From Microbacterium sp. zg-B96 (GTDB taxonomy: Bacteria; Actinomycetota; Actinomycetes; Actinomycetales; Microbacteriaceae): a stretch of DNA of 64,000 nucleotides. Within the stretch, counting starts at the first letter, position 1; every line of letters starts with the position of its first letter. Positions 56,947 through 64,000 of the stretch are shown here, in pieces. The stretch spans positions 310,001 to 374,000 of the forward strand of contig NZ_CP126738.1 of assembly GCF_030246865.1 (NCBI RefSeq), read 5' to 3'. Both the position numbers and the translations under genes were made by a program. The notes under the pieces were generated by a model. It had not been told where the DNA came from, did not search any database, and saw nothing but the letters and a program-made list of their open reading frames with translations.

Positions 56947-58257
56947 ATGAACACCTCCCCGGCCACCACCCCGACCGACGTGATGTCGGCAATCGCGGTG
57001 GTCGCGGAGATGGTGGAGACCGACCGGCAGCTCGCCGCGATCCAGGCCCGCCAACTCGCACTGCTGGGCCGCGCGGGAGACATCGCGGCGGCGGAAACTG
57101 CCCGCATCCCGCTCTCGTCGCAGCGGGAACGGGAACTGCCGCTGCGGTCGATCGCGGCGGAGCTTGCCGCGGCGACGCGCCGGTCGGATCGGGGCATGCA
57201 GAACCGCATCCACCAGGCGACCGTGATGCGTGACCGGTTCCCCGCCACCGTCACCGCACTGGCGGAGGGCCGCATCGACATCGGGCACCTGCGGGTGATC
57301 GAAGAAGCCGGTGCCCGGCTCACCGACCCCGACGCGCGGGCGATGTTCGAACAGGCCGCCCTCGCGGTCGCGGAGAAGGAGACCGCGGGCCGGGCGCGAC
57401 CGGCGATCCTCGCGCTCGCGCAACGCATCGACCCTGTTCCGTTCGTGCAGCGGTATGCGACGGCGGCGGAAGCCCGCCGGGTCTGGGTGCACGACCTGGC
57501 GGACGGCATGGCCGAGTTGGGTGCTCTGCTCCCCGCGCACCTCGTTCACGGGATCATGGACCGGATCACCCAGTGCGCCCGCATGCTGCTGGAACAGGAC
57601 GCCGAGGCCGACGGGGCGGACCACGTGGACGCCGCGCAACCCGACGACCGCACGATGGATCAGCGCCGCGCCGATGTGCTCAGTGACCTGCTGCTCACCG
57701 GGCACGCCACTGCGGCAGCCTCCGATGCCACGGTGTGTGAGACGGATGCGATCGTCGCGCACATCCAGGTGACGGTGCCCGCTGCGACCCTGACCGGTGC
57801 GGATGTGCCCGCCACCTTCGTGGGGCACGGCCCGATGGACCCGGACACCGCCCGCGACTATGCCTCCCACGCCACCGCCTGGGACCGGATGTTCACCGAC
57901 CTCCGCACCGGCGCGATCGACAGCACCGACACCTACCGGCCCTCCAGGGCGCAACGCCGGTTCCTACGGGGCCGGGACGAGCACTGCCGGTTCCCCGGCT
58001 GCCGCGCCGCGGTGTGGCACTGCGACATCGACCACACCGTCGACTACGCCCACGGCGGCCCCACCCGGGTGTGCAACCTCGCCCACCTGTGCAAACGGCA
58101 CCACATGCTCAAACACAACACCGCCTGGACCGTGGAACAACACCCCGGCGGGATTTTGGTGTGGACCAGCCCGACCGGACGGGTCTACCCCGACATCCCG
58201 CAGCGCACGCTCGAATTCATCGCCGCGGCCAGCAGCGGCGCACCCCCACCGTTCTAG
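56947..58257 (+). CDS. DUF222/HNH endonuclease domain protein (13E12-type repeat family)
   Basis: 436 residues. A DUF222 helical region (~20-300) and a C-terminal HNH nuclease domain with CRFPGCR, the HNH core residues in CDIDHTVDYAHGG and CKRHHMLKH, and zinc-binding cysteines. The family is present in many copies in actinobacterial genomes (the mycobacterial 13E12 repeats) and is thought to be mobile or repeat-associated, though its activity is unproven. Start at ATG 56947 after TTGGGGGT. The upstream 102 bp hold no gene. Its position against a broken LacI gene hints at an insertion. Confidence 0.88.
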   Translation: MNTSPATTPTDVMSAIAVVAEMVETDRQLAAIQARQLALLGRAGDIAAAETARIPLSSQRERELPLRSIAAELAAATRRSDRGMQNRIHQATVMRDRFPATVTALAEGRIDIGHLRVIEEAGARLTDPDARAMFEQAALAVAEKETAGRARPAILALAQRIDPVPFVQRYATAAEARRVWVHDLADGMAELGALLPAHLVHGIMDRITQCARMLLEQDAEADGADHVDAAQPDDRTMDQRRADVLSDLLLTGHATAAASDATVCETDAIVAHIQVTVPAATLTGADVPATFVGHGPMDPDTARDYASHATAWDRMFTDLRTGAIDSTDTYRPSRAQRRFLRGRDEHCRFPGCRAAVWHCDIDHTVDYAHGGPTRVCNLAHLCKRHHMLKHNTAWTVEQHPGGILVWTSPTGRVYPDIPQRTLEFIAAASSGAPPPF

Positions 58258-58267
58258 GTGCGGGGCA

Positions 58268-58289
58268 CCCGCCCGCCCACACGGGCGGG
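58268..58289. terminator. Hairpin terminator between convergent genes
   Basis: CCCGCCCG and CGGGCGGG flank a six-base loop between the HNH gene (ends 58257) and the CsoR-family gene (stop at 58291). Confidence 0.7.
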
Positions 58290-58290
58290 G

Positions 58291-58584
58291 TCAGGCGAGT
58301 GAGAGGAACAGCCGCTCCAACTCGGCGACGCTCACGCCGCCGGCATCGGCCCCTTCCGTAGCGTCGTCGTCAGTCGTGACGCACTTGCGCATCGCAGTGC
58401 TGATCACCGAGAACCCGGCGCGATCGATTGCCTTGCCGACCGCGGCGAGTTGGATCACCACCTCACGGCAGTCTGCGCCCGACTCCATGGCATCGATCAC
58501 CCCGGTCAGCTGACCGCGGGCTCGCTTGAGTCGGTTGACGGCCCGGCGGATCTCGGCGGCCTCGTCGGGCGTCGTGTCGGTCAT
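58291..58584 (-). CDS. CsoR-family regulator, CstR-like persulfide sensor
   Basis: 97 residues of the CsoR/RcnR (DUF156) four-helix family: RRAVNRLKRARGQLTGVIDAM at the N-terminus, Cys39 in ADCREVV and Cys68 in MRKCV. Spacing between the cysteines (29) equals that of CsoR and CstR. The copper-binding His, four residues before the second Cys in CsoR, is Ala64 here, so copper sensing is unlikely. The two-Cys, no-His pattern is that of CstR, which responds to per- and polysulfides. It overlaps the CoA-disulfide reductase-rhodanese gene by ATGA and is downstream of a CsoR-class operator. Confidence 0.83.
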   Translation of the reverse strand: MTDTTPDEAAEIRRAVNRLKRARGQLTGVIDAMESGADCREVVIQLAAVGKAIDRAGFSVISTAMRKCVTTDDDATEGADAGGVSVAELERLFLSLA

Positions 58585-60269
58585 GCGTACTCCCGCAGGT
58601 TCATGGTGCTGCCGGCCTTCCAGGTGAGGTAGCCGCCGTCGAGATTGCGCACTCGACGGCCGCGCTGGGTGAGGATCCTCGCCGCGGTGTGACCGCGCTG
58701 TCCGACCTGGCAATGGACGATCAGGTCGCCTTGAGGAAGTGAAGCCGACTCGTCGCGGATCGTATCGAGCGGGATGTTGACGCTTCCCGGGATGCACCCG
58801 GCGTCGTACTCGTGCGGGGCGCGGACGTCGATGAGGGTCGCCCCTGCGGCGAGGGCGGCGTCGAGCTCGTGCCACTGCAGGGTCTCGCTGACGCCCGCGG
58901 CAAGATTGCCGGCGATGTAGCCGACCATGTTCACGGGGTCCTTCGCGCTGGCGTACTGCGGCGCATACGCCAACTCCAGGTTCGCGAGTTCCGCGGCAGG
59001 CAGGCCCGCATGCATCGCCGTCGCGATCACGTCGATGCGCTTGTCCACACCACTGCCGCCCACGATCTGCGCGCCGAGGATGCGACCGGTACCGGGATCG
59101 ACCATCGTCTTGATGGCCATGCGGCCGGCGCCGGGATAGTAGCCGGCGTGGTCGGTGGGGTGGGTGTGGATCACGTGGTGCGGCCGGCCCGCATCGACAA
59201 GTCGCTGCTCGCTCCAGCCGACCATCGCGATCGTCACGTCGAACAGGCCGACGATGGCCGTGCCGAACGCGCCGGACGCGGGGGCGGGAGCGACGTCGAG
59301 GCGCCCGGTCTCCCAGCCGATGACGTCCGCCGCTGCGCGACCATGCCGGTTGGCGAGGCCCGCCATCGTCACGAGCGTCGGTTCGCCGGAGACGGCATCC
59401 GTCTTCTCCGCGGCGTCCCCGACGGCGAAGATGCGGGGATCGTCCGTCCGGTGGTGGCCGTCGACGCTGATGCCGCCCGACGCGCCGATCGTCAGACCCG
59501 CTGCCCGGGCGAGCTGCGACGCCGGCGCGACGCCGCGCGCATCGATCACGAGCTGGGCGTCGACGGTCGTCCCGTCCGACAACCGCACTCCGGACGCATC
59601 GACTTGCTCCACGGTCGTGCGGGTGCGCACGTCCACGCCGTGACGGGCCAACTCGTCGACGATGGGGGCGGCCATCTCGGGATCCAGCGGGCTCAGTGCG
59701 TGCCGGCCGCGCTGTACGAGCGTGACCTCAAGGCCGCGCCGCACCAGGTTCTCGGTCGCCTCCACCCCGATGAACCCCGCGCCCATGACTACGGCGCGGG
59801 TCGGGGTGGCCGCGCGCGCGGCGAAGACGGCGGTGATCCGGTCGACGTCGTCGATCGTGCGCAATGTCACGACCGGGGGGCCATCGTCGCCGTAACCGCC
59901 GCGTTCGCGAGGTTCAGCGCCGACCGCCAGGATCAGGTAGTCGTACGCGTGGGGGGCGGTCGCTCCGGTGCGCAGATCGCGCGCCGTCACCGTGCGCGCC
60001 GCACGATCGACAGCGGTGACCGCATGACCGACCCGCACGTCGATCGCGAAGCGCGACCCGAGCGACTCCGGCGTCTGCAGCAGCAGGGAGTCCCGCTCGG
60101 CGATGACGCCGCCGACGAAGTACGGCAATCCGCAGTTGGCGAAGCTCACATGATCGCCCTGCTCGAACACGACGATCTCGGCTGTCTCATCCAGACGGCG
60201 CAGCCGGGTGGCGGCGGACATGCCTGCGGCGACGCCCCCGACGATGACGATCTTCAGCGGTCGGCACAT
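58581..60269 (-). CDS. CoA-disulfide reductase-rhodanese fusion (NADH-dependent persulfide reductase)
   Basis: 562 residues. FAD/NAD(P)-binding pyridine nucleotide-disulfide oxidoreductase (~1-440; GGVAAGMSA, VVMGAGFIGVE, DPRIFAVGDAA) has a single active-site Cys46 in SFANCGLPY, as in CoA-disulfide reductases. A C-terminal rhodanese domain follows (~465-562) with Cys520 in VHCQVGQRGH. The fusion reduces CoA-persulfides and polysulfides, lowering reactive sulfur. Start at ATG 60269, GGAG six bases upstream; the earlier TTG is not used. It is the first gene of the operon with the CstR-like sensor and follows an ATACCC/GGGTAT operator. Confidence 0.9.
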   Translation of the reverse strand: MCRPLKIVIVGGVAAGMSAATRLRRLDETAEIVVFEQGDHVSFANCGLPYFVGGVIAERDSLLLQTPESLGSRFAIDVRVGHAVTAVDRAARTVTARDLRTGATAPHAYDYLILAVGAEPRERGGYGDDGPPVVTLRTIDDVDRITAVFAARAATPTRAVVMGAGFIGVEATENLVRRGLEVTLVQRGRHALSPLDPEMAAPIVDELARHGVDVRTRTTVEQVDASGVRLSDGTTVDAQLVIDARGVAPASQLARAAGLTIGASGGISVDGHHRTDDPRIFAVGDAAEKTDAVSGEPTLVTMAGLANRHGRAAADVIGWETGRLDVAPAPASGAFGTAIVGLFDVTIAMVGWSEQRLVDAGRPHHVIHTHPTDHAGYYPGAGRMAIKTMVDPGTGRILGAQIVGGSGVDKRIDVIATAMHAGLPAAELANLELAYAPQYASAKDPVNMVGYIAGNLAAGVSETLQWHELDAALAAGATLIDVRAPHEYDAGCIPGSVNIPLDTIRDESASLPQGDLIVHCQVGQRGHTAARILTQRGRRVRNLDGGYLTWKAGSTMNLREYA

Positions 60270-60291
60270 GTGTGTCTCCAAGTCCGGGGTT

Positions 60292-60309
60292 GGATACCCC
60301 CCAGGGTAT
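60292..60309. promoter_or_regulatory. CsoR/CstR-type operator
   Basis: ATACCC and GGGTAT are separated by six bases (ATACCCCCCCCAGGGTAT), 22 bp before the reductase start. CsoR-family operators have this ATACCC-N-GGGTAT form. The sensor gene next to it is the likely binder. Confidence 0.75.
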
Positions 60310-60348
60310 TCTCGACCATGCCGCCGGACGTGGCAATTCGCCCGGCCT

Positions 60349-61230
60349 TCAGCGCGCGAGACGTTGCACGATTCGGGCGCGCCAGCTCGAGGGCAACAGG
60401 GCGATCAGCGCGAGCGCGCGGGCCTCCCGGCCGATGAGATGGCGTGGTTTCGGCGTCCGGGTGTCGAGGATCGTCGCGATCAGCCGGGCGATGTCCTCCG
60501 GCGCCGCCGCGGTGCGGAATGCCTGCTCAGCGCGCTGGAATGTCGCCATCATCGGAGCTCGATAGTGGCCGGCGACGTCGGCGGGCATGCCGTCGAGCAC
60601 CTCGTGGCCGCGAGCGGTGCTGTCGGTCAGGATGCCGGTGCGAACCGCCCCCGGCTCGATCAGGCTCACGCTGACACCGGAGCCGGCGACCTCCGCGCGA
60701 AGTGCATCGGTCAGCGCGGCCAATGCCGCCTTGCTGGCACCGTAGGCGCCGCCGAAGGGGAGGGCCACCCGGCCCTGCCCGGCTCCGACGAACACCATCC
60801 CGCCTCCCGTTTCCCGCAACTGCGGAAGGAGCGCCCGCGCGAGCACCGCGGGCGCGATCGTGTTGATCTCGAGTTGCCGCCGCAGCTGGTCGGCGGGGAG
60901 GCCTTCGATCGGTCCGGGCACGGCGAGTCCCGCGTTACTGACCACCGCGTCGAGGCGTGGTTGCGCAACCACGGCGTCGAGCAGTACCCGGAGCGATTCG
61001 TCGTCGGTCAGGTCGACTTCGAGCACGGTGGTGCGGTCGAGGTCGCGCAGCGATGTGACGTCCTGCCCGGGAAGCGCCGTCCCGATCACCCGCCACCCGT
61101 TTTCCGAGAGCGCTCGTGCTGTCGCAAGGCCGATGCCCGTGGCGGCTCCGGTGATGAGCGCCGTGCGGGTCGGTGCGGTGCCGCTGGGCGGCGAAGGCTC
61201 CAGTCGTCGGGCGTTACGCCGGGATGCCAT
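60349..61230 (-). CDS. Short-chain dehydrogenase/reductase
   Basis: 293 residues of the classical SDR family: cofactor motif TGAATGIG (~20-27), SNAG (~90), catalytic YGASK (~155). Substrate unknown. Start at ATG 61230; the longer in-frame reading to 61503 runs antisense into kdpE and is discarded, although the ribosome site here is weak. It lies 53 bp after kdpE on the same strand and 79 bp before the persulfide operon's promoter region. It may be cotranscribed with kdpDE by position only. Confidence 0.85.
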   Translation of the reverse strand: MASRRNARRLEPSPPSGTAPTRTALITGAATGIGLATARALSENGWRVIGTALPGQDVTSLRDLDRTTVLEVDLTDDESLRVLLDAVVAQPRLDAVVSNAGLAVPGPIEGLPADQLRRQLEINTIAPAVLARALLPQLRETGGGMVFVGAGQGRVALPFGGAYGASKAALAALTDALRAEVAGSGVSVSLIEPGAVRTGILTDSTARGHEVLDGMPADVAGHYRAPMMATFQRAEQAFRTAAAPEDIARLIATILDTRTPKPRHLIGREARALALIALLPSSWRARIVQRLAR

Positions 61231-61283
61231 ACCGGATGCTATGGCGTGCGTTGCTGCGTGGCAAGAACCCGGAGCACTCCTGA

Positions 61284-61976
61284 TCAGGCCCGGTGCAGAT
61301 CGAGCCGGTAGCCCATGCCGGCCTCCGTGATGAGGTAGCGCGGCGACCCCGGGTCCGGCTCGAGCTTCTTGCGCAGCTGCGACATGTACAGCCGCAGATA
61401 GCCGGTGTCGGCGACATGGGTGGACCCCCAGATGCTGGTGAGCAGCGTCTGACGGGTGACGAGCTTGCCGGGGTTGCGGATGAGCAGTTCGAGCACCTGC
61501 CACTCGGTGGGGGTGAGGCGGATGTGATCGGTGCGCCCGTCGACTGCGCGCGTGACGTCGCGCGAGGCGAGATCCACGGTCACGTCCCCGAACGAGACGA
61601 CGGGGTCGGGGGAGTGCTGCGGGGTGCGGCGGGTGAGTGCCCGGATCCTTGCCAGCAGCTCTTCCACCGAGAACGGCTTCGTCACGTAGTCGTCGGCACC
61701 GGCATCCAGCGCCTCGACCTTGTCGGCGGCCCCGGAACGGCCCGATACGACGAGGATGGGCGCCTCCGACCAGCCGCGGATGGCCTGAATGACGGCGATG
61801 CCATCGAACCGCGGCATGCCCAGGTCGATCAGGTACAGGTCGGGGTGATGGTCGATCGCGGCCGCGATGGCCTCGGTGCCGTCGGTCGCGGTGAAGATCT
61901 CGTAACCCTTGGCGGTGAGGGTGATCCGCAGCGCCCGCAGGATCTGCGGATCGTCGTCGGCGATCAGGATCTTCAC
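61284..61976 (-). CDS. kdpE: KdpE response regulator
   Basis: 230 residues. The receiver has the phospho-acceptor Asp51 (LIDLGMP) and conserved Lys100 (YVTKPFS), followed by an OmpR winged helix ending in GMGYRLDL. The GTG start at 61976 overlaps the stop of kdpD (GTGA), the classical kdpDE coupling. It activates the high-affinity K+ uptake operon kdpFABC under low potassium; that operon is not in the window and may lie beyond 64000. Confidence 0.93.
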   Translation of the reverse strand: MKILIADDDPQILRALRITLTAKGYEIFTATDGTEAIAAAIDHHPDLYLIDLGMPRFDGIAVIQAIRGWSEAPILVVSGRSGAADKVEALDAGADDYVTKPFSVEELLARIRALTRRTPQHSPDPVVSFGDVTVDLASRDVTRAVDGRTDHIRLTPTEWQVLELLIRNPGKLVTRQTLLTSIWGSTHVADTGYLRLYMSQLRKKLEPDPGSPRYLITEAGMGYRLDLHRA

Positions 61977-64000
61977 GACTGTGCGCCTTCTGGTGACGGC
62001 GCGAAGGCGGGCAGTGAGATCACCATGGTCAGGCCGCCGCCCGGGGTGTCCTCCGGAGTGAGGGTGCCGCCCATCCCCTCCACGAAACCCTTCGACAGTG
62101 CCAGCCCCAGGCCGAGCCCGGTGGTGTTGTCGGTGTCGCCGAGACGTTGAAAGGGCACGAACACATCATCGCGCCGATCGGCGGGGATGCCCGGCCCGTG
62201 GTCGACGACCCGGATCTCCACGGTGCGCGCGAACGCGCTGGTGGCGATGCGCACCTTCGTGCCCTCCGGGGCGTGGCGCAGCGCATTGGCGAGCAGGTTC
62301 ACCATGACGCGCTGCAGCAGCACCGGGTCGGCATCCACCGGTGGAACGGTGTCGTCCAAGTCGAGCTCGACGAGGCGAGGATCGGTGTCGAGCTCCTCGA
62401 GGGCGGGGAGGATCGTGTCGGCAGGGTCGACGGGGGCGGTCGAGATCGCCAGAACCCCCGCCTGCAGCCGGCTCACATCGAGGAGGTCGGTGACCAGTGC
62501 CGCGAGGGTGGTGAGGCTCTCGTCGGCGGTCGCGACGAGCTCGTCGCGATCTTCTTCCGTCAGCGCGTTGCGGGCGGCGCGCAGGCCGCTGACCGAAGCA
62601 GTCGCGGCGGCCAACGGGCGACGCAGATCGTGGCTGAGTGCCGACAGCAGCGCGGTGCGCACCCGGTCCGAGGCGGCCAGCGGTGCGATCTCGCTCGCCG
62701 CCGACGCGAGCGCATCGTGTTCGAGGGCCGCTTTGAGTTGGGCGACGATGACGGCGAGCAGACGCTGTTCGGATGCCTCCAGGTCGGGGCCGTGCAGTTC
62801 CAGGCGGGCCCGCTCGCCCACCGGCATGACGACGTGGTGCTCGTCCGCGAGTGGCTCGCCGCTGCGGGCGAGCACGGCTCCGTCGAGGACCAGCCGCACC
62901 CCGGCGAGCCCGAAAGCCTCGCGGGTGCGCTCGACGATCGCCTGCACCGCGCCCTGCCCTCGCAGCACACTGCCGGCGATCGTCTGCAGCAGTTCGGACT
63001 CGGCGGCCGAGCGACGAGCGGCGCGGGTCTGCCTGGCCGCGCGGTCCACGACGTAGCTCACCAGGATCGCGTTGACGAGGTACAGCGCCAGCGCCAGCAG
63101 GTGCAGCGGGTCGCTGACGCTGATCGTGAACTGCGGCGCGATGAAGAAGAAGTCCAGGGTGAGGCCGGACAGCACGGCGGCGAACATGGCGGGCCAGACG
63201 CCACCGACCAGGGCCACCACGACGACCAGCAGCTGGTAGGCGAGCACGTCGCTGGTGATCGACTCCGCGCTGCGCAGCGCCACCAGCAGCCAGGTGAGCA
63301 GGGGACCGCAGATCAGCGCGAGCACGAACCCCGCGACGCGTCGTCGCATCGTCAGCGCGCCGCCCATGCGGGGAAGCGCGAACCTGCCACCGGCGGCATC
63401 GTGGTTGACGATGTGCACGTCGATGTTGCCGGCTTCCCGGATGACAGTCGCGCCGATCCCCGGACCGGTCAGCAGTGCCGACAGCCTGCTGCGGCGGCTG
63501 ACGCCGATGACCAGCTGGGTCGCGTTGACCGACTTGGCGAAGTCGACCAGCGCCGCCGGGACGTCGTCTCCCACCACCTGATGGAACGTGCCGCCGAGCG
63601 TCTCGACGAGGGCCCGCTGCTGGGCCAGCGCCGCGGGGTTCGCGCTGCGCAGTCCGTCTTGGCTGGTCACATGCACGGCGAGCAGCTCGCCGCCGGCCGA
63701 GCGGGCGGCGATGCGGGCGCCGCGGCGCAGCAGCGTCTCGCCCTCCGGCCCGCCGGTGAGGGTGACCACGACGCGTTCGCGGGCCTCCCATTTGCTGTCG
63801 ATGCCCTGTTCGGCGCGGTAGTTCTTCAGCGCCTGGTCCACCTCGTCGGCCAGCCACAGCAGCGCGAGCTCTCGCAGCGCGGTGAGGTTGCCGAGTCGGA
63901 AGTAGTTGGAAAGGGCCGCGTCGATCCGTTCGGCGGGATAGACGAGTCCCCCCGCGAGGCGATCCCGCAGCGCTTGCGGCGCGAGGTCGATCACCTCCAC
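61973..64000 (-). CDS. kdpD: KdpD sensor kinase, N-terminus beyond the window
   Basis: The visible 675 codons run to the right edge without a supportable start, so the N-terminal sensor region is missing. Visible in order: the end of the KdpD domain (VIDLAPQALRDRL), a Usp-like domain (~75-200), four membrane helices (~220-310), a GAF-like region, the HisKA box with His in SALSHDLRRPL, and the HATPase N box (VNLLANALRHAP) and G1 box (VDHGPGIP). It senses low K+ and turgor and phosphorylates KdpE. An ATG-like codon near 64000 is a window-edge artefact. Confidence 0.93.
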   Translation of the reverse strand: MEVIDLAPQALRDRLAGGLVYPAERIDAALSNYFRLGNLTALRELALLWLADEVDQALKNYRAEQGIDSKWEARERVVVTLTGGPEGETLLRRGARIAARSAGGELLAVHVTSQDGLRSANPAALAQQRALVETLGGTFHQVVGDDVPAALVDFAKSVNATQLVIGVSRRSRLSALLTGPGIGATVIREAGNIDVHIVNHDAAGGRFALPRMGGALTMRRRVAGFVLALICGPLLTWLLVALRSAESITSDVLAYQLLVVVVALVGGVWPAMFAAVLSGLTLDFFFIAPQFTISVSDPLHLLALALYLVNAILVSYVVDRAARQTRAARRSAAESELLQTIAGSVLRGQGAVQAIVERTREAFGLAGVRLVLDGAVLARSGEPLADEHHVVMPVGERARLELHGPDLEASEQRLLAVIVAQLKAALEHDALASAASEIAPLAASDRVRTALLSALSHDLRRPLAAATASVSGLRAARNALTEEDRDELVATADESLTTLAALVTDLLDVSRLQAGVLAISTAPVDPADTILPALEELDTDPRLVELDLDDTVPPVDADPVLLQRVMVNLLANALRHAPEGTKVRIATSAFARTVEIRVVDHGPGIPADRRDDVFVPFQRLGDTDNTTGLGLGLALSKGFVEGMGGTLTPEDTPGGGLTMVISLPAFAPSPEGAQS

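Overview
The window looks like chromosome from a high-GC Gram-positive actinobacterium, most likely a Microbacterium or close relative (Microbacteriaceae). This is inferred from GC-rich codon use, frequent GTG starts, ATGA/GTGA gene overlaps, a maltokinase/GH13 trehalose-glycogen locus, an LPXTG-type surface protein, a DUF222-HNH gene and KdpDE. Both ends cut genes: a membrane protein at 1-852 and kdpD at 64000. No rRNA, tRNA, CRISPR array, transposase or prophage was seen.

Layout. 1-3291 (minus): a signalling operon with an OmpR-type regulator, a membrane PAS histidine kinase and a membrane protein with the beginning of a degenerate GGDEF-like domain. 3381-16058: an exopolysaccharide (Wzx/Wzy-type) locus. 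Its minus-strand operon runs from a Wzz-Wzc-like autokinase through an initiating sugar transferase, two glycosyltransferases, a polymerase, a Stealth phosphotransferase and an NDP-sugar epimerase, mostly with 1-4 bp overlaps. A flippase and a glycosyltransferase lie in plus orientation between the operon and a DUF4012 membrane protein. 16261-25881 (plus): a cell-surface block with an LPXTG protein, a CPBP membrane protease, an MMPL transporter and a 1937-residue secreted haem peroxidase. The peroxidase domain is interrupted by three cell-wall-binding repeats and followed by RTX-like repeats and Ig-like domains.

26074-30936: a small membrane protein, an alpha/beta hydrolase, and a convergent GH13/maltokinase pair. 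31014-36560 (minus): jetA-jetB-jetC, the SMC-like core of a Wadjet/MksBEF complex, with no nuclease gene (jetD/mksG) beside it or elsewhere in the window. 36655-43823 (minus): a carbohydrate-uptake cluster with a cytoplasmic GH9 enzyme, an EIICBA PTS permease resembling NagE, two ABC permeases and a solute-binding lipoprotein. 43939-49334: lactate utilisation, with a GntR/FCD repressor divergent from a lactate permease and a FAD/Fe-S D-lactate dehydrogenase; a perfect operator-like palindrome lies in the shared promoter.

49372-54552: an unknown membrane protein, a PatB-type aminotransferase, an acyl-CoA thioesterase, a Nudix hydrolase, an apparently leaderless atypical SDR, and a small SH3-like protein. 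54844-56526: an MFS exporter divergent from a MerR regulator. 56623-58257: a LacI fragment beside a DUF222-HNH gene. 58291-60309: a persulfide-response operon with a CsoR-family sensor lacking the copper histidine, a CoA-disulfide reductase-rhodanese fusion, and a CsoR-class operator. 60349-64000: an SDR and the potassium-responsive kdpDE pair.

The points most worth following are the peroxidase with inserted wall-binding repeats, the jetABC set without jetD, the CstR-like persulfide operon, the cytoplasmic GH9 with a substituted acid residue, and the SDR with a zinc-ribbon-like N-terminus and no catalytic tyrosine.
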